NCBI GenBank assembly: GCA_900542085.1
Contig: UQMK01000007.1
Location: 1-64,000 of the forward strand
Direction of reading: 5' to 3'
Length of the DNA stretch: 64,000 nt
Source: an uncultured Collinsella sp.
Lineage (GTDB): Bacteria; Actinomycetota; Coriobacteriia; Coriobacteriales; Coriobacteriaceae
The position numbers and the translations under genes are program-made. This document shows, piece by piece, positions 23,201-32,619 of this stretch (positions are counted from its first letter, which is position 1; each line of letters begins with the position of its first letter). The notes beneath the pieces are model-generated. The model made no database searches. It was not told the origin of the DNA and worked only from the letters and a program-made list of their open reading frames with translations.

Positions 23201-24463
23201 ATGGCTGGGCTGAGAGACGTCGGCGTCTCGTTGAAATCAAAAACAGTGCGGTCAATCAGGCTCGCGGAACTTCTGGTTGCGCAGCTGTGCACGTATTCGA
23301 TGCTGTCGGCGCTGTGCTTTGTGTATCCACTTTACTTGTTCGATTGCAGTGGATCGTCAACGTTATATGGCGTCGTCGTGGCGATAGCGTTCATACCCGG
23401 CGTACTCGCAACTCCGGTTGGCGGAATCTTGGCGGATAGGGGAAGACATCGCGAGGTCCTCGTGGCCCTCGGCATTGCTCTGATGACTGCATCACTGCTG
23501 TCTATCCCCATGAAGCACTCATTGCCTCTTGCGGTCGTCGTAGTAGCGATACTTTGTGTTCAATATGGCGTTCAATCGCTGTTAAAGCCAATGCTCCAAA
23601 TTGAGACGGTGCGCATGGCGGGTGAAAAGAAGGTTGAGCGGGCCACTGCATTGGTTTCGCAGGTGACCATGGTGAGCAATATCTTGGGTCCTGTGGTCGG
23701 GACGGCAGTCTATGGGTGCTTTGGCATTGATGCTCTCTGCACAACCGCGTCGGTGACGTTTGCGATGTCAGCTCTGTTGTTTGGGGGCGCGCTCAAGCAA
23801 AATGCCTCATCTGAAACGATGGGAGACGGCACGACTCGCACGACATGCCGAAACGATTTTCGGGAGTCGATTCGGTATCTGTTGCAAAATGCATCATTGG
23901 TTGCCGTGATTTTGCTTGCGGCCGTTTTAAACCTTGCGTTGGTTGGGCTAACGATTGGCGCTCCCATTATTGTTACAAAGCATCTCGGCATGCAATCGTC
24001 CTGTGTTGGGATAGTTGAGGTGGCTATGGGCTTGGGCGGTCTTGCCGGCAGTGGCTTGGTCGGCATTTGGCCGCATCGTTTTTCTTTCAATGGCATATGT
24101 CGATATGTTGCGATGATCTGTTTTGGAGTCGCACCGATCATTGCCACGCTATTGTTCGGCGCAGATGCATGCATGTTCACCGTGTTTGCGGTTGGTTCGG
24201 CATGGGTCATGGTGTGAGCAAGCATTGCATCGGTTGAAATCATCGCGTTTGTTCAGCGGGCAGCGCCGACTGAGCTCTGCGGAAAAGTGCTTTCGGTCGT
24301 TTACATGGTCCTTTCCTGCGCAATACCTATCGGCCAATTGACGTACGGGGTTGCATATGATCGATGGACACCGGCGATTGTATTCGCAGGCATGTTGGCG
24401 GTGCTGACGTTGACGACGGCGTTGTTTTATCGGCTGAAAAATCGCTTGCGGCGATTGTCTTGA
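23201..24463 (+). pseudogene. MFS transporter interrupted by one TGA
   Basis: The frame encodes a 12-helix major facilitator protein of about 420 codons. Typical features are FIPGVLATPVGGILADRGRHRE (the loop 2-3 motif) and several glycine-rich helices. Codon 339 (24215-24217) is TGA. After it the same frame continues for 81 codons with clear membrane helices (AIPIGQLTYGVAYDRWTPAIVF) to a TGA at 24461. A single base change therefore removes the last two or three helices. Regulation by the upstream TetR is still intact. It was probably a drug or small-molecule exporter. A sequencing error cannot be excluded. Confidence 0.85.
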
Positions 24464-24524
24464 CGCGCTGGGGCACCGTGAATTTGCGGAGGCAGTGGCC
24501 CGCCGTGCCGGGACGGCATTGTTT

Positions 24525-24578
24525 GGGCGTGCCTCTCCTTCGTCTACAATATCGTGCAGACGAAGGAGAGGCACGCCC
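24525..24578 (+). promoter_or_regulatory. 21-bp perfect hairpin covering the HAD gene ribosome site
   Basis: Bases 24525-24545 and 24558-24578 are perfect 21-bp inverted repeats with a 12-base loop. The right arm contains the GAAGGAGAGG ribosome site and ends at the base before the ATG. If transcribed whole, the stem would hide the ribosome site. However, TACAAT at 24545-24550 could be a -10 box inside the loop, in which case the repeat acts as DNA. Confidence 0.7.
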
Positions 24579-25436
24579 ATGATCAAGATGTTTGCGAGTG
24601 ACTTAGACGGAACGCTGCTGAACGCCCTGCACGAGGCGGATGGAACCATCCGCCGTGCCATTCGCGAGCTGACCGAGGCTGGCCTGCATGTGGTTCCCGC
24701 GACCGGACGCTCGACGTTGCCAATCGGCGAGCATGGCTTTACGGGGCTGGCGCTCGATGCCTGCTGCTCTAACGGCTCCATCGTGCGCGACAGTCATGGC
24801 GAGGTGCTCAAGACCTGGACCATCGACCCGCAGGTTACCGAGGAGCTGCTCAAGGCGTTCCCGGACATTTGCTTTGACTGCTCCACGCCCGATGGCATGT
24901 TCTCGAGCGGATCGTTCGAGATGCACCAAGCGGGCTTTAAAAAAGACAGTCCTATCAAGCGTATCGTGATGCGCGGCATGCGTGCACGTGGCGGGTACCA
25001 CGAGGAGCAATATTTCGACCAGTCGATCGGTGACATTCTGCACCACGATGTGTGCAAGATCAACTGTCGCGTGACCTCGCCCGAGCTGGAGCGCGACCTT
25101 AAGGCATATCTTGCCGAGCGATCGGACCGCGTGGTCAACGCGCCGTTCGATCCGGTGATGTTCGAGATCACGGACGTGGCGTGCAACAAGGGCGAGAGTG
25201 TGGCCTGGCTGGCGGGCTACTACGGTATTGCCGAGGACGAGGTCGCGGTCTACGGCGACGGCGGCAACGACATCGCCATGCTCAAGCGTTTCCGCCACAG
25301 CTACGCGACCAAAAACGGCAGCGATGCAGCCAAGGCCGCCGCGAGCGCGACCATCAGCAGTTGCATGGTCCACGCCGTCCCCAAACACATGCTCGCCACC
25401 ATGCACAAGCAAAACTCTCGCACCGTCATCGAATAA
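24579..25436 (+). CDS. Cof-type HAD phosphatase
   Basis: This 285-residue haloacid-dehalogenase phosphatase of the Cof/IIB class has DLDGTLLN (the nucleophile Asp in motif I), ATGRS (motif II), a cap domain in the middle, K in ACNKGES (motif III) and YGDGGNDIAMLK (motif IV). Such enzymes dephosphorylate sugar phosphates or flavin and pyridoxal phosphates; the substrate is not predictable. The start is fixed by the adjacent GAAGGAGAGG. Confidence 0.92.
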   Translation: MIKMFASDLDGTLLNALHEADGTIRRAIRELTEAGLHVVPATGRSTLPIGEHGFTGLALDACCSNGSIVRDSHGEVLKTWTIDPQVTEELLKAFPDICFDCSTPDGMFSSGSFEMHQAGFKKDSPIKRIVMRGMRARGGYHEEQYFDQSIGDILHHDVCKINCRVTSPELERDLKAYLAERSDRVVNAPFDPVMFEITDVACNKGESVAWLAGYYGIAEDEVAVYGDGGNDIAMLKRFRHSYATKNGSDAAKAAASATISSCMVHAVPKHMLATMHKQNSRTVIE

Positions 25437-25491
25437 TGTGACAAAGAGGCAGTCCCCTTGCTGCATCCCAAATATTGCCTTTACGTGTTGA

Positions 25492-25535
25492 TGCACACGG
25501 TGTGCAATAATACTCGCACTGTGCAATAGCGCACA
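25492..25535 (+). promoter_or_regulatory. Operator-like palindromes before the second TetR gene
   Basis: Two inverted repeats, TGCACACGGTGTGCA (25492-25506) and TGTGCAATAGCGCACA (25520-25535), share the half-site TGTGC/GCACA. They lie 23-66 bases upstream of the TetR start, overlapping the expected promoter, so autoregulation is likely. Confidence 0.65.
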
Positions 25536-25557
25536 GGCTGAGTAACAAGGAGGACGC

Positions 25558-26268
25558 TTGTCCCAGCTCGAGAAATGCGATCGCCGGTCCCTTCGCTCGC
25601 AGCGTGCCCTTCGCCAGGCACTTGCCAGCGAGCTTGCCGAAAGCGGCGACCTTTCGCGCATTAATGTCGCGTCGCTCACCGCGCGCGCTGGCCTTACGCG
25701 CCGCACGTTCTATTCGCACTACCGCGATATCCCCGACTTTATCAATCAAATCGAGGACGGCTTGCTGGCCGAGATCCGTGAGCGCATTGAGCTCATCACT
25801 GCAGCTCAGCTGCCTGATCTCTATCACAACATCGATGAGCTCGAGCCGGCGCCCGGTTCGGTTGAGTTGCTGCGTTATCTTGCGGCCAACCGCGACTTAA
25901 TTGGTGCGCTGCTGGGTCCGGGCGGCGACCAGGCCTTCATTAAAAGGATCATCGACACCGCGCGTGAGGCTGTGGTGCCGCGTGCGCAGACGGGCATTTT
26001 GGGCCTGGCGCTGGGCACGTTCTTTGACTACTACGTCACCTACGTCGTGAGTGCCGAGGTCGGCATGATTCAGCGCTGGTTTGAGCGTGGGCTCACCGAA
26101 TCGCCCGAGGCCATGGCACGCATTATGACGGTGCTCGCTTTTGTGCGCCCTGGTGACCTGTATGGACAACCCATCGATATCAACGTGCCGGAATACGGCA
26201 TGAAGCTATTGAACTTGCAGCTCGAGGACGCGGCCGACACCGCCGCAACCGTCGAGTCCAACAACTAA
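25558..26268 (+). CDS. TetR family regulator upstream of the activator fusion
   Basis: The 236-residue regulator has an N-terminal helix-turn-helix (LTARAGLTRRTFYSHYRDIPDFI, about residues 40-62) and a TetR_C-type effector half. It begins with TTG behind AAGGAGG. It stops 11 bases before the large activator gene, so the two form one operon probably controlled by the palindromes at 25492-25535. The arrangement suggests that it senses the substrate or product of the downstream system. Confidence 0.88.
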   Translation: MSQLEKCDRRSLRSQRALRQALASELAESGDLSRINVASLTARAGLTRRTFYSHYRDIPDFINQIEDGLLAEIRERIELITAAQLPDLYHNIDELEPAPGSVELLRYLAANRDLIGALLGPGGDQAFIKRIIDTAREAVVPRAQTGILGLALGTFFDYYVTYVVSAEVGMIQRWFERGLTESPEAMARIMTVLAFVRPGDLYGQPIDINVPEYGMKLLNLQLEDAADTAATVESNN

Positions 26269-26279
26269 GAGGAGAGACA

Positions 26280-29200
26280 ATGAGCAAACTCGTCGAGGGC
26301 ATTAAGGACCGTGTGGTCGCTGCTGCACGCGAGGCCGCGCCCGCCGTGGTGGACGCCGCGCAGAAGGCCGCGACCGCGGCTGCCGAGAAAGTTGTCGAGG
26401 CAGTTGCCGATGCCAAGAACACGGCAGGGGAGACGTCCGTTGCTAGCGAGCCCGCCGCCGCCCACGCCCCCGAAGGCGCGATCTTCAACCCCGAGAACGC
26501 TCGTGGCAACCTGCACCTGGGCATCGACGTGGGCTCCACCACCGTTAAGCTTGCCGTGCTCAACGACGACAACCAGATCGTCTACGCCAAGTACCAGCGC
26601 CACCACACCGACGTCCGTGCCTGCGCCAGCGACTTGTTCGAGGGTGCTGCGACCGTGCTGCCGACGGCCCAGATGACCTGCGCCATTACCGGCTCGGGCG
26701 GCCTGCTGCTGTCCCAGTGGCTCGATCTGGAGTTTGTCCAGGAGGTCATCGCCAGCAAGCGTGCCGTCGAGACCCTCATCCCGGCCACCGATGTCGCCAT
26801 CGAGCTGGGCGGCGAGGACGCCAAGATCATCTACTTCGATAATGGCATTGAGCAGCGCATGAACGGCACTTGCGCCGGCGGCACGGGCGCGTTCATCGAC
26901 CAGATGGCCACTCTGCTGCACACCGACGCGAGCGGCCTCAACGAGCTTGCGGCCAACGCCACCACCATCTATCCCATCGCCAGCCGCTGCGGCGTCTTTG
27001 CCAAGACCGACGTCCAGCCGCTGCTCAACGAGGGCGCCCGCCCCGAGGACGTGGCCGCTTCCATCTTCCAGGCCGTTGTGACCCAGACTATCTCGGGCCT
27101 GGCGTGCGGTCGTCCCATCCGCGGCAACGTTGCCTTCCTGGGCGGCCCGCTGCAGTATCTCTCCGAGCTGCGCCACCGCTTCTACCTCACGCTCAATCTG
27201 GATGAGGAGCACCGTATCGTGCCCCAAAACGCTCACCTGTTTGTGGCGAGCGGCGCCGCCATGGCGCACGAGTCCAACAAGCTCAGCACGTTCCCGCAGC
27301 TTATCGAGGCCATCGACAGCTTGGGCGACACGCAGGGTGCTGAGGTCGAGCGCCTGGATCCGCTTTTTGCCACCGACGAGGACTTTGCCGAGTTCAAGAA
27401 CCGCCACGACCAGGAAGTCGTCCCCAAGGGCAAGCTCAACGGCTATACCGGCCGCGTGTTCATCGGCATCGATGCCGGTTCCACCACCATGAAGGCCGCG
27501 CTCGTGGGCGAGGACGGCCAGCTGTTGCACACCTGGTACGGCAACAACAACGGCGACATCCTGGGCACGGCCAAGGTCATCATGGCCGATTTCTACAACC
27601 ACATCCCCGCCGGCTGCACCATCGGCCACGTGACTACCACGGGCTACGGCGAGGCGCTGCTCATCGAGGCCCTCAAGGCCGATTCCGGCGAGATCGAGAC
27701 TGTCGCGCACCTGCGCGGCGCCAAGGCGTTCCTGCCCGGCGTCGAGTTTATTCTGGACATTGGCGGCCAGGACATGAAGTGCCTGCGCGTCAAGGACGGC
27801 GTCATCGAGCACATCATGCTCAACGAGGCCTGCTCGTCGGGCTGCGGCAGCTTTATCGAGAGCTTCGCCGTCTCTATGAACATGGACGTGCGCGCGTTCG
27901 CCGATGCCGCTATCCATGCCAAGGCCCCGGTCGACCTGGGCAGTCGCTGCACGGTCTTTATGAACTCGCGCGTCAAGCAGGCGCAAAAGGAAGGCGCCAC
28001 GGTGGGCGACATCGCGGCCGGCCTGTCCTATTCCGTCATCAAGAATGCCCTGTTCAAGGTCATTAAGCTGCGCGATCCCAAGGAGATCGGCAGCCAGGTA
28101 ATCGTTCAGGGCGGCACCTTTATGTCCGACGCCACGCTGCGCGCGTTTGAGCAGCTCACCGGCGTTCATGCCGTGCGTCCCGACATCGCCGGCTGCATGG
28201 GCGCCTACGGTGCGGCCTTGCTCGCCCGCGATCGCGCCGGCGCCGACGGCACCTCGACCATCCTCTCGGCCGAGGACATCGCGCACCTCACTGTGACGCA
28301 AAAGCACGTCCGCTGCGGCCGTTGCTCTAACAACTGCCAGCTTACCGTCAACGACTTTGGCGGCGGCAGGCGCTTCATTACCGGCAACCGCTGCGAGAAG
28401 GGCGCCGGCCACAAAAAGCAGAAGACCGAGGCCCCCAACCTCTTCAAAAAGAAAAACGAGTTGCTCTTTAACCGCGAGGTCCTGAGTCCCGACGAGGCCC
28501 CGCGCGGCACCGTCGGCATCCCGCGCGCGCTCAACATGTACGAGAACTACCCCTTCTGGCATGCGTTCTTTACGCGCCTGGGCTTTAGCGTGCAGCTGTC
28601 CGACCAGTCGAGTAAGAAGACCTACCAGGCGGGCATCGAGTCCATGCCGTCCGAGAGCGTGTGCTATCCGGCCAAGATGAGCCACGGTCACGTGATGAAC
28701 CTTATCGACCGCGACGTCGACTTTATCTGGATGCCGTGCGTGCGCTGGGAGCGCAAGGAGGATCCGACGGCTGGCAACTGCTATAACTGCCCCATCGTCA
28801 TGAGTTACCCCACGGCGCTGGCGCTCAATATCGACGAGATTCGCGAGCAGAACATCGAGTTCCTGTACCCGTTTGTGCCCTATCACGACAAGACCGAGCT
28901 CAAGCGCCGCCTGTACCAGGTGCTCGCCGTCGACCGCGTGGCCGATGCGCAAGCCGGTCGCGGTCGCGTGTGCGGTCCCAAGATCACGCGCTCCGAGGTC
29001 GATGCCGCCGTCAACGCTGCCTTTGAGGCCGACGCGCGTTTCCACGAGGACATCCAGACCATGGGCGAGGAGGCTCTTAAGTGGGTCGAGGACCACGGCG
29101 GTCACGGCATCGTGCTCGCCGGCCGTCCCTACCATAACGACCCCGAGATCAACCATGCCCTGCCCGAGCTTATCTCGAGCTTTGGCTTTGCGGTCTTTAC

Positions 29201-31040
29201 CGAGGATTCGCTTGCGCACCTGGTAAAGCCCGAACGCCCCATCCGCGTCGTCGACCAGTGGATGTACCACAGCCGTCTGTACGCCGTCGCCCGTTTTGTG
29301 ACGATGCGCAACGACCTGGACCTGATCCAGCTCAATTCCTTCGGCTGCGGTCTCGATGCCCTGACTACCGACCAGGTGCAGGAGATCCTGGAGGCCAGCG
29401 GTAAGATCTACACTGTGCTCAAGATTGACGAGGTGTCCAACTTGGGCGCCGCGCGTATCCGTATTCGCTCGCTCATGGCAGCGCTCAAGGACCAGGAGGC
29501 CGAGCGCTTGGCCGAGGCCACGGCCGCGGGCGAGGCCTACGAGCAGGGCGATGCCGCGCCGGTGGCGCCTTCCACGGATGCCCCCGCGTTCGCGAGCCGT
29601 AAGTACACGTTCGAGGCGCAGCGCGAGAGTGCTTCGACCGCGTGGCCCAAGGTGCCCTTTACCGAGCAGATGCGCGACGAGGGCTACACCATCCTGTGCC
29701 CGCAGATGGCACCGATTCACTTTGACCTGGTCAAAGAGGTGTTCCGCGGTGCCGGCTACAACCTGGAGCTGCTGCCCTCGACCGACCACGACGCCGTCGA
29801 GGCCGGCCTGCGCTATGTGAACAACGACATCTGCTATCCGTCGATTCTGGTGACGGGCCAAATCATGGAGGCCATCGAGAGCGGTCGGTACGACCTGTCC
29901 AAGACGGCCGTGGTCATCAGCCAGACCGGCGGCGGTTGCCGTGCCACCAACTACATCGCGCTCATCCGCAAGGCCTTGCGCGAGAGCGGCCACCCCGAGA
30001 TTCCGGTGATCTCGCTTTCGGCCGTGGCGCTCGGCGAGGACAACCCCGGCTTTAAGATTACGCCGGCGCTGCTTAAGCGGGCCGTGTACGCGGTGCTCTT
30101 TGGCGACGTGATGATGCAGATGCTCTACCGCTGCCGTCCGTACGAGGCCACGCCCGGTGCTGCCAACGCGCTCTACGAGGAGTATATGGCGCGCGCCCGC
30201 AAGTTGGCGCCCAAGTTCAACCGCCACAACTACACCAAGCTGTGCCGCGAGGCCATCCACGCGTTCGACACCATGCCGCTCGTGGGCGAGGGCACCAAGC
30301 CGCGCGTGGGCGTGGTCGGCGAGATCCTGGTCAAGTTCCACCCTACGGCCAACAACCACGTGGTCGATGTCATCGAGCGTGAGGGCTGCGAGGCCGTAGT
30401 ACCGGGCCTGCTCGACTTCTTCCTGTACTCCATGAGCAACGCTGAGCTGCAGAAGGACGAGTTGGGAAGCTCTGCCACTACGCGCGCTGGTATGCAGGCG
30501 CTCATTAAGCTGGTGGACTGGATGCGCACGCCGGTGGAAGAGATGCTCGAAAAGTCCCGCCGCTTTGAGGCGCCCGAGCGCATCGGCACCATGGCCGACA
30601 AGGCCCGCACGGTGCTTTCGGTGTGCAACAACATGGGCGAGGGCTGGCTGCTCACGGCCGAGATGCTCGACCTAATCGACCATGGCGCGCCCAACATCAT
30701 CTGCACGCAGCCCTTCGCGTGCCTGCCCAATCACGTGGTGGGCAAGGCCGTGATCAAGGAGCTGCGCCGTCAGCATCCCGAGAGCAACATCGTTGCGGTG
30801 GACTACGACCCCGGTGCATCCGAGGTCAACCAGCTCAACCGCATTAAGCTTATGATCAGCGTGGCGAAGGAGAATATGCGTGCCGGCAAGGGCTTTAAGC
30901 TCGAGAAGGTGGCGCCGCTCGCGATGGACGAGGTCACCGGCCAGATGCGTGCTCATGACGGCTGCGCGAGCTGCGGGCCGGCCAGCGAGGAGGCCGTTGC
31001 ATCGGTCGCCAAGCGTCTGGGACGCGGCATTAAGAAGTAG
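26280..31040 (+). CDS. Fused 2-hydroxyacyl-CoA dehydratase activase/dehydratase-related protein
   Basis: This 1586-residue fusion begins with an Ala/Val-rich amphipathic stretch of about 70 residues not usual for the family. Two BadF/HgdC-type ASKHA ATPase domains follow (GIDVGSTTVK at about 81 and GIDAGSTTMK at about 395), with cluster-binding NEACSSGCGSF near 514. A four-Cys segment (VRCGRCSNNCQL) lies at about 676. A DUF2229 region starts near 745 (IPRALNMYENYPFW), and a HgdB-like part runs from about 1137 (LCPQMAPIHFDL; TGGGCRATNY). Known HgdC activators drive one electron into dehydratases at the cost of ATP. The role of the long fused form is unknown. Confidence 0.9.
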   Translation: MSKLVEGIKDRVVAAAREAAPAVVDAAQKAATAAAEKVVEAVADAKNTAGETSVASEPAAAHAPEGAIFNPENARGNLHLGIDVGSTTVKLAVLNDDNQIVYAKYQRHHTDVRACASDLFEGAATVLPTAQMTCAITGSGGLLLSQWLDLEFVQEVIASKRAVETLIPATDVAIELGGEDAKIIYFDNGIEQRMNGTCAGGTGAFIDQMATLLHTDASGLNELAANATTIYPIASRCGVFAKTDVQPLLNEGARPEDVAASIFQAVVTQTISGLACGRPIRGNVAFLGGPLQYLSELRHRFYLTLNLDEEHRIVPQNAHLFVASGAAMAHESNKLSTFPQLIEAIDSLGDTQGAEVERLDPLFATDEDFAEFKNRHDQEVVPKGKLNGYTGRVFIGIDAGSTTMKAALVGEDGQLLHTWYGNNNGDILGTAKVIMADFYNHIPAGCTIGHVTTTGYGEALLIEALKADSGEIETVAHLRGAKAFLPGVEFILDIGGQDMKCLRVKDGVIEHIMLNEACSSGCGSFIESFAVSMNMDVRAFADAAIHAKAPVDLGSRCTVFMNSRVKQAQKEGATVGDIAAGLSYSVIKNALFKVIKLRDPKEIGSQVIVQGGTFMSDATLRAFEQLTGVHAVRPDIAGCMGAYGAALLARDRAGADGTSTILSAEDIAHLTVTQKHVRCGRCSNNCQLTVNDFGGGRRFITGNRCEKGAGHKKQKTEAPNLFKKKNELLFNREVLSPDEAPRGTVGIPRALNMYENYPFWHAFFTRLGFSVQLSDQSSKKTYQAGIESMPSESVCYPAKMSHGHVMNLIDRDVDFIWMPCVRWERKEDPTAGNCYNCPIVMSYPTALALNIDEIREQNIEFLYPFVPYHDKTELKRRLYQVLAVDRVADAQAGRGRVCGPKITRSEVDAAVNAAFEADARFHEDIQTMGEEALKWVEDHGGHGIVLAGRPYHNDPEINHALPELISSFGFAVFTEDSLAHLVKPERPIRVVDQWMYHSRLYAVARFVTMRNDLDLIQLNSFGCGLDALTTDQVQEILEASGKIYTVLKIDEVSNLGAARIRIRSLMAALKDQEAERLAEATAAGEAYEQGDAAPVAPSTDAPAFASRKYTFEAQRESASTAWPKVPFTEQMRDEGYTILCPQMAPIHFDLVKEVFRGAGYNLELLPSTDHDAVEAGLRYVNNDICYPSILVTGQIMEAIESGRYDLSKTAVVISQTGGGCRATNYIALIRKALRESGHPEIPVISLSAVALGEDNPGFKITPALLKRAVYAVLFGDVMMQMLYRCRPYEATPGAANALYEEYMARARKLAPKFNRHNYTKLCREAIHAFDTMPLVGEGTKPRVGVVGEILVKFHPTANNHVVDVIEREGCEAVVPGLLDFFLYSMSNAELQKDELGSSATTRAGMQALIKLVDWMRTPVEEMLEKSRRFEAPERIGTMADKARTVLSVCNNMGEGWLLTAEMLDLIDHGAPNIICTQPFACLPNHVVGKAVIKELRRQHPESNIVAVDYDPGASEVNQLNRIKLMISVAKENMRAGKGFKLEKVAPLAMDEVTGQMRAHDGCASCGPASEEAVASVAKRLGRGIKK

Positions 31041-31070
31041 CTTGCCTGCTATGGGCTAGATATGAGACAA

Positions 31071-31105
31071 ACGGGTGGTGGCCGCAGCGGCTACCACCCG
31101 TTTTT
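31071..31105 (+). terminator. Terminator after the activator gene
   Basis: ACGGGTGGT pairs with ACCACCCGT across a short GCCGCAGCGGC inner stem, followed by TTTTT. Confidence 0.9.
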
Positions 31106-31159
31106 GCTGGACATATGTGGTGTAAATTGCCTCGCTTTCCTCTCCTGCGAGCTTGGATT

Positions 31160-31285
31160 TCGGAAGTGCGGGGAAAAACTCGGAACCTCCGAGCACACCG
31201 CCCTTTTCGACTCTTGTGACCTGCGGTTTTGTTGCCTAAAAAGCCGGTCTGGTCGGCGGCATTCGATTTTTCCCCGCACTTCCGA
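31160..31285. repeat. 126-bp element with 19-bp inverted ends
   Basis: Perfect 19-bp inverted repeats (31160-31178 and 31267-31285) of TCGGAAGTGCGGGGAAAAA bound 88 bases that include a small inner hairpin (31179-31193). It encodes nothing. The size and terminal repeats resemble a MITE, but no flanking target duplication was identified. The rest of 31106-31456 shows no feature apart from the likely promoter region of the next gene. Confidence 0.65.
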
Positions 31286-31456
31286 CAACTGCTGCCCGGT
31301 GGCACCAATAACGGGCTACAGAAAGCTAAGATAATAAACAAGTGTAGCCGTTCGCGGCAAAAAACCATCCGTTTATAGAACCCACCCCCAGCGCTCGTCA
31401 TCCTTACGGTTGAATAAATACACATCTATGGAATTACGCAAGAGAGGACCGTTCCT

Positions 31457-32416
31457 ATGAGCTACAAGACCGTTTGTGTTGCCGGTGGCGGCGTGTTGGG
31501 AAGCCAGATTGCCTTTCAGGCTGCCTACTGCGGCTTTGATGTAACGATTTGGCTGCGTAGCGAGGGCAGCATCGGCCGCACCCAGCCCAAGATCGATCAT
31601 GTGCGCGAGGAGTACATCGCTGCTATCGAGGGCATGGCGGACGGCACGGGCGAGTGGTGCGCCGGTATCGCCGATAGCGATCAGCCTTTCGACAAGGAGA
31701 CGGCGCTTGCCGCCGTCGAGCGTGCCTACTCCACACTCAAGCTGGAGCTCGATCTTGCCAAGGCAGCGGCCGATGCCGACTTGGTCATCGAGTCTATGGC
31801 CGAGGACACCCAGGCAAAGATCGACTTCTACAAGAAGCTCGCCCCGGTCCTTCCGCAAAAGACCGTCATCGTCACCAACTCTTCCACGCTGCTGCCGAGC
31901 ACCTTTGCCAAGTACACCGGCCGTCCCGAGAAGTACCTGTCGCTGCACTTTGCTAATTCCATCTGGAAGAACAACATGACCGAGGTCATGGCCCAGAGCC
32001 AAACCGAAAAGCGCTATTTCGATGAGCTCGTCGACTTTGCCAACGACATCCGTATGCTGGCGCTGCCCGTCAACAAGGAAAAGAACGGCTACCTGCTCAA
32101 CTCCATGTTGGTGCCATGGTTGCTTTCGGGCCTTGATCTGTATGTCTCGGGTGTGAGTGACCCCAAGAGCATCGACCTCGCATGGACGCGTGGCACCGGC
32201 GCCCCCAAGGGCCCGTTCCGCGTGTTCGATACGGTGGGCATCCAGACAGCCTACAACATCGTCATGCAGTATCAGAAGGTGCCGGGTCTGGTGAGCCCGC
32301 TGCTCAAAAAGATGATGATGCCCTACAACTTTAAGGCCATGGCATCCGTCCTCAAGCAGATGCTCGACGAAGGCAAGCTAGGCGAAAGCTCGGGCGAGGG
32401 CTTCTTCAAGTACTAA
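31457..32416 (+). CDS. 3-hydroxyacyl-CoA dehydrogenase
   Basis: The 319-residue NAD-dependent enzyme oxidises 3-hydroxyacyl-CoA or reduces the ketone. It has the Rossmann motif AGGGVLGSQIAFQ, the catalytic serine region VTNSSTLLPS, HFANSIWKNNMTEV (an HF-x-P-like histidine segment, here with A/N) and the C-terminal domain ending GESSGEGFFKY. The histidine motif differs from the usual HFFNP, so the substrate may be unusual. It stands alone with an AAGAGAGG ribosome site. Confidence 0.88.
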   Translation: MSYKTVCVAGGGVLGSQIAFQAAYCGFDVTIWLRSEGSIGRTQPKIDHVREEYIAAIEGMADGTGEWCAGIADSDQPFDKETALAAVERAYSTLKLELDLAKAAADADLVIESMAEDTQAKIDFYKKLAPVLPQKTVIVTNSSTLLPSTFAKYTGRPEKYLSLHFANSIWKNNMTEVMAQSQTEKRYFDELVDFANDIRMLALPVNKEKNGYLLNSMLVPWLLSGLDLYVSGVSDPKSIDLAWTRGTGAPKGPFRVFDTVGIQTAYNIVMQYQKVPGLVSPLLKKMMMPYNFKAMASVLKQMLDEGKLGESSGEGFFKY

Positions 32417-32420
32417 AAAA

Positions 32421-32451
32421 TGATCCCTCGGGGACGGAGGAAAACGGATCA
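32421..32451. repeat. REP-like repeat, family C
   Basis: Six-base arms TGATCC and GGATCA enclose CTCGGGGACGGAGG, which carries a core close to the GGGGACAGG of families A and B. It begins five bases after the 3-hydroxyacyl-CoA dehydrogenase stop codon. Only one copy is in the window. Confidence 0.55.
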
Positions 32452-32619
32452 TCGCATTACTGCGTCCCCTGTGCGTCTTGCGGCTAACAGCTCCGGCTGC
32501 CGTGAGCCTAAGCTAGCCTTAAGGGGCGTTTGTTAAGCTGCGAGTCATAATTGGACAGGCCTGGGCAAACGCCATGGTATATGAGGGAAACGACGGTGGT
32601 ATTCAAAGACGGTAACGAT

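Noticed and set aside
24215..24217. In-frame TGA of the MFS gene as selenocysteine
   Set aside because: No SECIS-like stem-loop was seen directly after the TGA, and MFS transporters are not known selenoproteins. A nonsense mutation is simpler.
26265..30359. A 1364-codon open frame antisense to the activator fusion
   Set aside because: Its translation is low-complexity His, Ala, Gly and Arg with no domain. It mirrors the C-ending codon bias of the real gene on the plus strand.
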